From contig SFLG01000017.1 in the NCBI GenBank assembly GCA_004553485.1, positions 1-60,242 on the forward strand: a stretch of 60,242 bases of DNA. The letters run 5' to 3'. Below the pieces are notes generated by a model. That model did not search any database and was not told the origin of the DNA. It was given only the letters and a program-made list of their open reading frames with translations. The position numbers and the translations under genes are program-made. Positions 49,835 to 56,781 of the stretch are shown piece by piece (position 1 is the first letter of the stretch; each line of letters begins with the position of its first letter). Source of the stretch: Bacteroidales bacterium. Its GTDB lineage: Bacteria; Bacteroidota; Bacteroidia; Bacteroidales; Muribaculaceae.

Positions 49835-50004
49835 GATATTAAGGATTTATCAGTATGTGTGTTAATTGATAAGTTTGATAAATTGGGTAAAAAGTAAAGC
49901 GCCGGCATCAGCTCAGGCTTTGCCGAACACTATAAAATTAAGGGTCCCGGTTTGGGGTAAGCCCATACGAGACTCCGAAAAACAGAGATTTTATTGTTCA
50001 GAGG

Positions 50005-50012
50005 CAAAGGTA
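50005..50012 (-). promoter_or_regulatory. -7 element for greA
   Basis: TACCTTTG on the minus strand, about 170 nt upstream of the greA ATG, with only a TTA in the -33 position. The rest of the gap 49835-50314 holds a repeat array and the next promoter. Confidence 0.5.
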
Positions 50013-50130
50013 GCAACTTTAATTCTGTAACCGCCATCCCGCCCGTTAAAAAACGTTAAGGCCCGGAAAACTCGGGCCCGCCGCCGCGTGGGAGAGAGCC
50101 ATTGCCAAAACCATATCCCGGTAATTTCCT

Positions 50131-50216
50131 GATTCTTCTGATTACCTCGATTAATCCCGATTGCCTTGATTAATCCCGATTATCTCGATTAATCCTGATT
50201 TAATACCGATTATCCC
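50131..50216 (+). repeat. GATTnnnCC-type tandem repeat, nine units of 9-11 nt
   Basis: Units start at 50131, 50140, 50149, 50159, 50168, 50178, 50187, 50197 and 50208; 9- and 10-nt units alternate, giving a 19-nt higher-order period (GATTACCTC + GATTAATCCC). Confidence 0.9.
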
Positions 50217-50298
50217 ACAACTTACGCGGCCGACAACTTGTTGTAATATAAAGTGTGGAATGTCTTTCTTTTATAAATGGTTTTTCGACCAAAATTCT

Positions 50299-50306
50299 TA
50301 CCTTTG
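50299..50306 (+). promoter_or_regulatory. -7 element 8 nt before the glycosyltransferase start
   Basis: TACCTTTG at 50299-50306; the -33 position has TTTTT only. It lies inside the longer frame that begins at 50255, so the true start is the ATG at 50315. Confidence 0.6.
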
Positions 50307-50314
50307 CAGTGATT

Positions 50315-51256
50315 ATGGCACAAAGAAAACAAACAGTTTCGGTTATCATCCCCGTGCGCAACCGCGTGGCCTTAGTGATGGGCACGCTGCGGTCGGTGAT
50401 GACACAGTCGCGGCAGCCCGATGCCGTCATCGTTGTTGACAATGCCTCGACCGACGAAACGGCCGAGGCCGTAAAGCTTGCCTTCCGCAACTGGTCGATA
50501 GCCGAAGGCCACAAAAAGCCGCGCCTTGTGCTGGTGAGCGAGGAAAAGCTCGGGCAGGGCGCCGCCCGCAACCGCGGCCTGCGCGAGGCCGATACCGACT
50601 GGGTGATGTTCTTTGACTCGGACGACGAGATGCTGCCCAACCACATCAACCGCGCGATGACGGTGGCCGAGCAGAACAACGACGCCCAGATTGTGGGCTG
50701 GAACGTCATGCAGGAGGACCACCTGGGCAAGCGCAATCTGTTAGCCTTCTACAGCGCCGACGCACGATTCCACAACCTCTTCCACGGCTCCATGTCGACG
50801 CTGCGCTACATGGCGCGCACCGAGCTGTTCCACAAGGTCGGCGGATGGGACGAGAGCATCCCCATCTGGGAGGATATCGAGCTGGGCTCGCGCCTGCTCA
50901 ACGAGTCGCCCCTGATTGTCAAGATTGCCGGATGGCCAACAGTGGTGCTGCATAATTTCGACAAAGCCTCGGTAAGCGGAACCACCTTTACCTCGCGCAT
51001 AGGCTCGTACGACCCCGCTCTCGAAAGCATCTCGCGCCAGCTCCCCAAGCGAAAAAGACACTGGATAGCCCTCAAGGAGGCCATCCTCGCCGCCGACATT
51101 TACCGTGAAGGCAGCCACGCCGAGGCCGAAAAGATTTATCGTCAGGCCCTTGCCAAAACGCCTTCGGCCTACCACCGTCTTATCCTTCGTCTGGCCTACA
51201 CCTACCGGCGCCTCGGCGGCAAAGGCGCGGCGCAGATACTCCGTCCGTTCATCTGA
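50315..51256 (+). CDS. family 2 glycosyltransferase
   Basis: A GT-A enzyme using a nucleotide sugar. TVSVIIPVRNR opens the fold (residues 7-17), VVDNASTDET follows near 45, the metal-binding DxD appears as FFDSDDE near 105, and GWDESIPIWEDIELGSRLL forms the acceptor-side motif. The C-terminal third is basic and helical with TPR-like spacing (EAEKIYRQALAKTPSAYHRL). Length is 313 residues. It converges with the second glycosyltransferase with a 15-bp gap. Confidence 0.9.
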   Translation: MAQRKQTVSVIIPVRNRVALVMGTLRSVMTQSRQPDAVIVVDNASTDETAEAVKLAFRNWSIAEGHKKPRLVLVSEEKLGQGAARNRGLREADTDWVMFFDSDDEMLPNHINRAMTVAEQNNDAQIVGWNVMQEDHLGKRNLLAFYSADARFHNLFHGSMSTLRYMARTELFHKVGGWDESIPIWEDIELGSRLLNESPLIVKIAGWPTVVLHNFDKASVSGTTFTSRIGSYDPALESISRQLPKRKRHWIALKEAILAADIYREGSHAEAEKIYRQALAKTPSAYHRLILRLAYTYRRLGGKGAAQILRPFI

Positions 51257-51271
51257 CCGGCCGTGCCCTCG

Positions 51272-52060
51272 TCACAGGCGGTGGGTAAGGGCGTAGAGAG
51301 CGCCGCGGAGCATGTGGCCGAAAGCTGGCAATGTGGGCTGCGGCAGACGGCGGGCAAGGCGCAGCATACGCGGCACGGCGGTAAGCGGGTGCATCGTCAG
51401 CAGGACGGCACCGCGCGAGCGCAGCACGCCGGGCGGCTGATGACGAAAGCCCGTACTGGGATGCGGATGGTTATAGGTATCTATGGGGAAATATTTGACA
51501 CACAACCCCTTGCACAAAATCCGATATAAAAACAAATCGTCTTCGCCCGAGTGGAGATAGGGCGCGTTTACACCCATCTGCAACGAGAAACGTACGCCCG
51601 TGCGCACCAGAGCCTCGCGGCGCAACACAAGCTCGCACAAAAGAGCATAGTAATAGTGCCGGGCGTGTGCCTTCAGCACAAACGGCTCGGAGGGATAGTC
51701 GCGCCACTTGTCGACGGGGCTGAAACAGGCACCGTCAAGGTCGGGGTTTTCGTCCATCGTCTTTATCATCGCCCCCACCCCGTCAGCAGTGAGGACAAGG
51801 TCGTCGTCGGCAAACATCACCAACGGCGCCGAGGCCCTGTCCAGCAGCGCATTGCGGTTGGCCGACAGACCCGTGCCGTCGACAAAGCGTATGTCGACGT
51901 CGGTCCGTCGCGCCAGTCCGTCCGGCACCGGCATCGGCGCCGCCTGGCAGCTGACGAGATAACGGACGCCCGGCACCTCGGGCAGACGCATCGCCTCGAC
52001 GCGTCCCGGCCCCTCGGTGCCGTGCGTAGAAATCAGTATCTCAAGACAGACGTTGTTCAT
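51272..52060 (-). CDS. family 2-like glycosyltransferase
   Basis: Begins at 52060 (MNNVCLEILISTHGTEG), giving 262 residues; a frame back to 52102 adds 14 residues without family support. A GT-A pattern is seen: NVCLEILISTHG, GLSANRNALLDRASAPLVMFADDDLV with the DDD metal site near 100, and SGEDDLFLYRILCKGLCVKYFP, whose ED pair is the catalytic-base region. The C-terminus is basic (MLRLARRLPQP), perhaps membrane-associated. The substrate is not visible. Confidence 0.85.
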   Translation of the reverse strand: MNNVCLEILISTHGTEGPGRVEAMRLPEVPGVRYLVSCQAAPMPVPDGLARRTDVDIRFVDGTGLSANRNALLDRASAPLVMFADDDLVLTADGVGAMIKTMDENPDLDGACFSPVDKWRDYPSEPFVLKAHARHYYYALLCELVLRREALVRTGVRFSLQMGVNAPYLHSGEDDLFLYRILCKGLCVKYFPIDTYNHPHPSTGFRHQPPGVLRSRGAVLLTMHPLTAVPRMLRLARRLPQPTLPAFGHMLRGALYALTHRL

Positions 52061-52139
52061 AACAATAATGACGGGTTCGTCAAACACGGGAGGAAGGTAC
52101 ACGCCTGTGCGGTACGTTCAATCCCCGTTTTATAACCGG

Positions 52140-53606
52140 TCAGCTTTGCTGCGAGAGCCGGGCGTGCATCTCTTCGGCGGCACGGCGTCCGTCGCCCATG
52201 GCGAGGATAACGGTGGCGCCGCCGCGGACTATATCGCCGCCGGCATATACCGTGGCGATGGAGCTCTGCAGATGCTCATCTACGGCGATGGTGCCGCGAC
52301 CTGTGATGTCAAGACCGTTGAAGCTGTTGGGGATAAGCGGGTTGGGCGAGACGCCGACGCTGACTATAACCTCGTCGACGGGCACCGTCACCTGCCCCTC
52401 CTCGCCGGGCACGGGCACGGGGCTGCGGCGGCCGCTGGCGTCGGGCTCGCCGAGGGTCATGCGACGGAGCACCATCGCCTTCACCTGGCCGTTTTCGTCG
52501 CCGATATAAGCCTCGGGATTGTGCAGGGTCATAAACTCGACACCCTCCTGGCGGGCGTGGTGCACCTCTTCGAGGCGCGCGGGCATCTCGGCCTCGCTGC
52601 GGCGGTAGACAATCATTGCCTTCTCGGCACCGTTGCGCAGGGCCGTGCGCACCGAGTCCATGGCCGTGTTGCCGCCACCGATGACGGCTACGCGCCGGCC
52701 GTGGCGCACCGGGGTGGCGTAGCCGGGACGGCCGGCGCCCATGAGGTTGATGCGCGTGAGATATTCGTTGGACGACATCACGCCGATGAGGTTCTCGCCG
52801 GGGATGCCCATAAAGCGGGGCAGACCGGCGCCGGAGGCCACAAAGATGCCGTCGTAGCCCTCGTTAAGCAGGTCGTCGTAGCCCAGCGTCTTGCCGATGA
52901 CGACGTCGCTGACAAAGTGCACGCCGTTGCGGCGCATGGCCTCTATCTCGCGGTCGACGACAGAGTTGGGAAGGCGGAATTCGGGAATACCGTACTTGAG
53001 CACGCCGCCAATCTGGTGCAGAGCCTCGTAGACGGTGACATCATAGCCCAGGTTGGCCATTGTGCCGGCAAACGACAGTCCGGCGGGACCCGAACCGGCG
53101 ACGGCGATGCGGCGTCCGTTGGCGACGGGACGCTGCTGCGAGGCCATGGCCTCCTCCGAGCCGTGGTCGGCGGCGAAGCGCTCGAGCCAGCCTATGGCCA
53201 CGGCGGGCTTCTTCATCTTTACATATATGCACTGGCTCTCGCACTGGCGCTCCTGGGGGCACACACGTCCGCAGACGGCGGGGAGGGTGCTGGTCATGCG
53301 CAGAACGCGGGCGGCGTCGCCGTTGTGGCCGCGCTGCACGTTCTTGACAAAGGCAGGGATGTTGATGCTCACGGGGCAGCCCTTCATACAGCCCGGGTCG
53401 GGGCAGTCAAGGCAGCGTGTAGCCTCGGTGACAGCCTGTTCGGGGCTGAGGCCCTGCTGAACCTCCTCGTTGCAGGTGATGCGGTAGGCCGGGTCGAGCT
53501 CGGGCATCTTGGCACGGGGGATGGCCGTGCGCTCGCGGGCACTCAGGGCCTCGCGCAGGTCGACGCGCCAGCGGGCGTCGCGGCCTGTAATATCTTTTTC
53601 TTCCAT
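52140..53606 (-). CDS. nfnB: NADPH-dependent glutamate synthase small-chain-like flavoprotein, NfnB type
   Basis: A 488-residue FAD/NAD(P) oxidoreductase. The N-terminal ferredoxin-like domain has RCLDCPDPGCMKGCPV (Cys65, 68, 73, 77) and VCGRVCPQERQCESQC (about 112-127), two [4Fe-4S] clusters. FAD binds at VAGSGPAGLSFAGTMA and NAD(P) at VIGGGNTAMDSVRTALR. Alone it resembles GltD, but the partner directly upstream is the NfnA-like subunit, and no gltB large subunit is present. The pair is therefore better read as NADH-dependent ferredoxin:NADP+ oxidoreductase, which couples ferredoxin and NADH oxidation to NADPH formation. Confidence 0.85.
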   Translation of the reverse strand: MEEKDITGRDARWRVDLREALSARERTAIPRAKMPELDPAYRITCNEEVQQGLSPEQAVTEATRCLDCPDPGCMKGCPVSINIPAFVKNVQRGHNGDAARVLRMTSTLPAVCGRVCPQERQCESQCIYVKMKKPAVAIGWLERFAADHGSEEAMASQQRPVANGRRIAVAGSGPAGLSFAGTMANLGYDVTVYEALHQIGGVLKYGIPEFRLPNSVVDREIEAMRRNGVHFVSDVVIGKTLGYDDLLNEGYDGIFVASGAGLPRFMGIPGENLIGVMSSNEYLTRINLMGAGRPGYATPVRHGRRVAVIGGGNTAMDSVRTALRNGAEKAMIVYRRSEAEMPARLEEVHHARQEGVEFMTLHNPEAYIGDENGQVKAMVLRRMTLGEPDASGRRSPVPVPGEEGQVTVPVDEVIVSVGVSPNPLIPNSFNGLDITGRGTIAVDEHLQSSIATVYAGGDIVRGGATVILAMGDGRRAAEEMHARLSQQS

Positions 53607-53626
53607 TGCGGTTCTTGGTTGGGGGT

Positions 53627-53724
53627 TATCAGAGGTATCAGAGTTATCAGAGGCATTGGACTAATTAGACTAATTAGACTAATTAGACTAATTTGCCAGT
53701 TACAAACCCATTAGCCTCAAATTA
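53627..53724 (-). repeat. head-and-tail intergenic element B between nfnA and nfnB
   Basis: On the minus strand the head AATTTGAGGCTAATGGG begins at the nfnA stop codon, then TTTGTAACTGG, then four 9-mers TTAGTCTAA-type (53694-53659), then three 9-mers TCTGATAmC-type (53653-53627). It makes up nearly all of the gap between the two coupled genes. Confidence 0.85.
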
Positions 53725-54504
53725 GTTATATGAGCGCAGGCGCATCATCATCTCGTCGAAGTCGACCTGGTGGGCGTCAAACTCGGGGCCGTCCACGCAT
53801 ACAAAGCGGGTCTTGCCGGCTACGGTGACGCGGCAGGCGCCACACATGCCGGTGCCGTCGACCATGATGGTGTTGAGCGAGCACATTGTGGGCACATTGT
53901 ACTTCTTGGTGAGCAGCGACACGAATTTCATCATCACGGCCGGACCGATGGTGACAACCATATCGACGTGCTCGCGCCGGATAACCTGCTCGACGCCCTG
54001 GGTCACCAGACCCTTCTGGCCGTACGAGCCGTCGTCGGTCATAATAATCAGCTCGTCCGAGTAGCGGCGCACCTGCTCCTCGAGGATGATGAGGTCTTTT
54101 GTACGTGCCGCCAGCACACTTATCACGCGGTTGCCGGCCTCTTTCATGGCCTTGATGATGGGCAGCAGCGGAGCCACGCCCACGCCGCCACCGCAGCATA
54201 CCACGGTGCCGAAATTGGCGATGTGCGTCGCCTGCCCGAGGGGGCCGACGACGTCGGTGAGGCAGTCGCCGGGCTCGAGGGCGCAGATGGCGGTGGTGCT
54301 CTCGCCAACGGCTTGCACGACAAGGGTTATGGTGCCGCGCTCGGTGTCCGAGTCGGCGATGGTGAGGGGGATGCGCTCGCCCTTGTCGCCGCAGCGCACT
54401 ATCACAAAGTGACCCGCGCGCCGCGAGCGGGCGATGAGGGGAGCCTCAACCTCGAGGCGCACGACCTTGGGGCTGAAATATTCTTTTTCGACTATCTTGA
54501 ACAT
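53722..54504 (-). CDS. nfnA: NfnA-like ferredoxin-NADP+ reductase subunit (sulfide/dihydroorotate dehydrogenase-like)
   Basis: A 260-residue FAD protein of the PyrK/NfnA type. Start MFKIVEKEYFSPK at 54504; 25 upstream residues in the longer frame are not family-like. The FAD-binding barrel has RAGHFVIVRCGDKGERIPLTIAD, the NAD site has VCCGGGVGVAPLLPIIKA, and the C-terminal [2Fe-2S] loop has GTGMCGACRVTVAGKTRFVCVDGPEFD. The first gene of the nfnAB pair. Confidence 0.87.
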   Translation of the reverse strand: MFKIVEKEYFSPKVVRLEVEAPLIARSRRAGHFVIVRCGDKGERIPLTIADSDTERGTITLVVQAVGESTTAICALEPGDCLTDVVGPLGQATHIANFGTVVCCGGGVGVAPLLPIIKAMKEAGNRVISVLAARTKDLIILEEQVRRYSDELIIMTDDGSYGQKGLVTQGVEQVIRREHVDMVVTIGPAVMMKFVSLLTKKYNVPTMCSLNTIMVDGTGMCGACRVTVAGKTRFVCVDGPEFDAHQVDFDEMMMRLRSYN

Positions 54505-54550
54505 TGCTGTATGATTGGTTCGGTTTTCGTTGGTTGGCGTGTCCGTCACA

Positions 54551-55831
54551 TCAGTTGACGGTGAGGTGCATGGGCACAAGGTTCATCAGGTGGTTGCGCG
54601 CCTCGGCCCAGGGGATGTAGAGGCGTTTGTCGCCGGCGATGAGGGGGACGGGGCGCTCGTTGAGGTCGGCGCGGCAGTAGATACGGCCCGACTTCTTCTC
54701 CTTGAACAGGATGAGCTGCAGGTTGGCGGCCATGGGCACCACCTGCCAGTCGCGCCAGTTGGCGCCGACGGTGTCAAAGTAGTTGGTGAGGTATCGGCAT
54801 CCCGGCAGGCGCATCAGCGACAACAGCGGCATCAGCGTCTCGGCGTGTCCGAAGCGCAGGTCCACCACGGCGGGGTTCTGGCCCGCCAGAGCCTGTTCGG
54901 CCTTGGTGATAATGTCGAGCAGCAGCTGGCCGGCGATGTCGGCGGGGACGCTGCCGTCCTGCACTGTCGAGGCCGTGCGCTGCAGGTACTGGCGCAGGTT
55001 GAAGCAGCTCCACAGAGCGTTGGCCTCGGCCTCGTTGAAGTACTTGCTCATCTGCGAGGGCATCTCCATCGCCCGCAGACCGGCCACGACGTAGTACTCA
55101 GTGATGGCAAGTTCGCGGGCGGCGTCGGTGTCGCCGAAGGGGAAGTCGCGTCCCAGCACGCGCGTGATGGCGGTGATGGGGCAGTGCCGGGTGAAGTATT
55201 CGTTGTACGGATCTTTCCAATAGTCGGCGGCGCGCCACTGCTTGTACTCGTCAAAGTCGAAGGGGCGCATCAGCGTCGAGTTCATACGACCCGTCGAGGT
55301 GATGAACTCCAGCTTGTTGTTCATACGGTCGAGCTGGTGCACAAAGCTGAACATCGACATCATCGCGCGGGGCGAATACGACGAGATGGCGTTGACGGTG
55401 CCGTTGGTGAACAGCTCGGGGTAACATCCCAGCATACGCGAGGCAATGGCACGCTGCTCGCTCATTCCCAGCGAGTCGAGTGCGCCCCAGCGGTTGGTGC
55501 CGGCGCTTATCACTTGTCCGCACAGCTCCAGCAGGTCGCGGCCCAGAGGGGTGATGGTGCCCACACTGTCGGCGCGCAGCAGGGCGTCGCGCATCTTCAG
55601 GGTGTTGGCGGCCGAGGCCGGATAGCGCGCGCCGTGGCGGCCGACATGGCTCAGGTACACGGGCGCGAGGCTGTCGGGGGTCTGCACGTTCCTTATGTCG
55701 GACGGATAAGGGGTGAGCGACCCCTCGCACTGCTCCATGCTGTACTCGGTGGCCATAGGGTCGGCAGCAAAAGCGGTAGCAAGGCTTACAGCGCCCATCA
55801 GCAGGGCCGCTGTGATGACACGGATATTCAT
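54551..55831 (-). CDS. exported histidine acid phosphatase, MINPP (phytase)-like
   Basis: A signal peptide (residues 1-23, ending ATAFA) precedes the phosphatase core. The histidine-phosphatase motif RHGARYP is at 65-71 (nucleophile His66). The proton-donor motif is HAE in RFGHAETLMPLL near 325, where classical acid phosphatases have HD; HAE marks multiple inositol-polyphosphate phosphatases such as the known Bacteroides MINPP. It probably releases phosphate from phytate or inositol phosphates outside the cytoplasm. The 426-residue gene is followed by nfnA, 47 bp beyond its start on the other side, without obvious functional link. Confidence 0.9.
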   Translation of the reverse strand: MNIRVITAALLMGAVSLATAFAADPMATEYSMEQCEGSLTPYPSDIRNVQTPDSLAPVYLSHVGRHGARYPASAANTLKMRDALLRADSVGTITPLGRDLLELCGQVISAGTNRWGALDSLGMSEQRAIASRMLGCYPELFTNGTVNAISSYSPRAMMSMFSFVHQLDRMNNKLEFITSTGRMNSTLMRPFDFDEYKQWRAADYWKDPYNEYFTRHCPITAITRVLGRDFPFGDTDAARELAITEYYVVAGLRAMEMPSQMSKYFNEAEANALWSCFNLRQYLQRTASTVQDGSVPADIAGQLLLDIITKAEQALAGQNPAVVDLRFGHAETLMPLLSLMRLPGCRYLTNYFDTVGANWRDWQVVPMAANLQLILFKEKKSGRIYCRADLNERPVPLIAGDKRLYIPWAEARNHLMNLVPMHLTVN

Positions 55832-55842
55832 ATTATCTCCTT

Positions 55843-55873
55843 TTTGCAGGTTGAAGTTTTGTTGCTAACTTTG
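55843..55873 (+). promoter_or_regulatory. promoter for the small TPR-like gene
   Basis: TTTG at 55843-55846, 19-nt spacer, TAACTTTG at 55866-55873, leader about 50 nt. Confidence 0.7.
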
Positions 55874-55930
55874 TAAATACAACAATTGTAACACACCTTT
55901 TGCATATACAACTGCCAAAATTACAAAAAT

Positions 55931-56167
55931 ATGAGCAAAGAACAAAAGCCAACCCCGTCAGCCGACAAAATCACCACCGAACAAAAGGCCGAGGCGCTCA
56001 GGCACTACCGGCTGGGGCGCACCCTGTGGCAGCAGGGCCGGCGCGGCGAGGCCATGACCGAGTACAACATCTCCCTCTCGATGGACCCCGCCTCCCCCGC
56101 CGCCGCAGCCCTCGACATGGCCAACGACATCATGGACTTTTTCAACCACGACCTCTACAACCCGTAA
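55931..56167 (+). CDS. small TPR-like protein of unknown function
   Basis: A 78-residue cytosolic protein. Residues about 20-52 (AEALRHYRLGRTLWQQGRRG, then EAMTEYNISLSMDP) form one tetratricopeptide-type helix pair, followed by a helix ending DIMDFFNHDLYNP. The closing sequence is a pattern I recognise from small conserved Bacteroidales proteins. Its own promoter precedes it. It is probably a protein-binding adaptor; partner unknown. Confidence 0.85.
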   Translation: MSKEQKPTPSADKITTEQKAEALRHYRLGRTLWQQGRRGEAMTEYNISLSMDPASPAAAALDMANDIMDFFNHDLYNP

Positions 56168-56253
56168 AAGCACAAGGTGCTTAACACCCAGAACCGAGGG
56201 CTCCGCACGTCGGAGGCAGTTGCATGCCGGCCGGTTGGGCCGGGCCGGCATAG

Positions 56254-56335
56254 AGGGACCGCTTCCAGCGGTCACATAGAGCGGCGGCATCCTGAAGCCG
56301 GGAGTTTGACGACCGCAAGATGCGGCACCTCCATG
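56254..56335 (+). repeat. REP-like two-hairpin palindromic element, copy 3
   Basis: GACCGCT-TCC-AGCGGTC, then CATAGAGCGGCGGCATCCTG, then GAGTTTGACGACCGCAAGAT. The layout matches copy 1; the loops differ between copies while the stems are compensated. Confidence 0.75.
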
Positions 56336-56505
56336 GGCCATATTTACGGATTGTTCCGGAAGATGCCCGTTGGGGTAGGTACAAAAAAAAATTACCCGTC
56401 GTCACGACGAATAATCTTCTTACCTTAAATCTAATACCATGAAAAACTGGTGCAAAGATATACGTTTTATGTTTTAAAACATAATTTTGGACCTTAACGT
56501 TTGAG

Positions 56506-56535
56506 CGCGATTTTGACCCCAAAAATCGCGTTTTT
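56506..56535 (+). terminator. intrinsic terminator-like hairpin
   Basis: CGCGATTTT (56506-56514) pairs with AAAATCGCG (56522-56530), followed by TTTTT. It could end transcription from the small TPR gene. Confidence 0.55.
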
Positions 56536-56576
56536 GCGCGATAGCGACGGACCAAACGACCCATCAAATATAAGTC

Positions 56577-56612
56577 GTATATGACGTATATGACGTATAT
56601 GACGTATATGAC
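56577..56612 (+). repeat. 9-nt tandem repeat GTATATGAC, four perfect units
   Basis: Four identical units plus a flanking partial GTATAAG; a degenerate unit precedes at 56570. Confidence 0.95.
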
Positions 56613-56781
56613 GTATAAGGCCAATCAGGTAATGGCCGGCGCGCGGGCATGGGTGCCATCAAGCACGACGGGCATAGGTGCCATCAGGCGCGACGGGCGC
56701 CCCGGAGGTCCGGGGCGCCCGTCGTGGGTGGCCCCGCCGACGTGCGGCGGGGCGGAGGGTCAGGGTTGGGTTGGGGGCCGG

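Larger units (their letters stand above)
56168..56781. other. 614-bp gene-free block
   Basis: It contains a complete REP-like palindrome (56254-56335), an AT-rich stretch with a TATCTTTG on the minus strand (56453-56460), a terminator-like hairpin (56506-56535) and the GTATATGAC array (56577-56612). Open frames here are low-complexity shadows. Confidence 0.7.

Noticed and set aside
52140..53606. Naming the flavoprotein simply as glutamate synthase small subunit (gltD)
   Set aside because: No large subunit is present and the partner upstream is NfnA-like, so NfnB is the better reading.
56181..56624. Minus-strand frame beginning with repeated VIY residues
   Set aside because: The VIY run is the GTATATGAC array read in frame; the rest covers the REP-like element. 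A -7 element inside it is not followed by a plausible gene.
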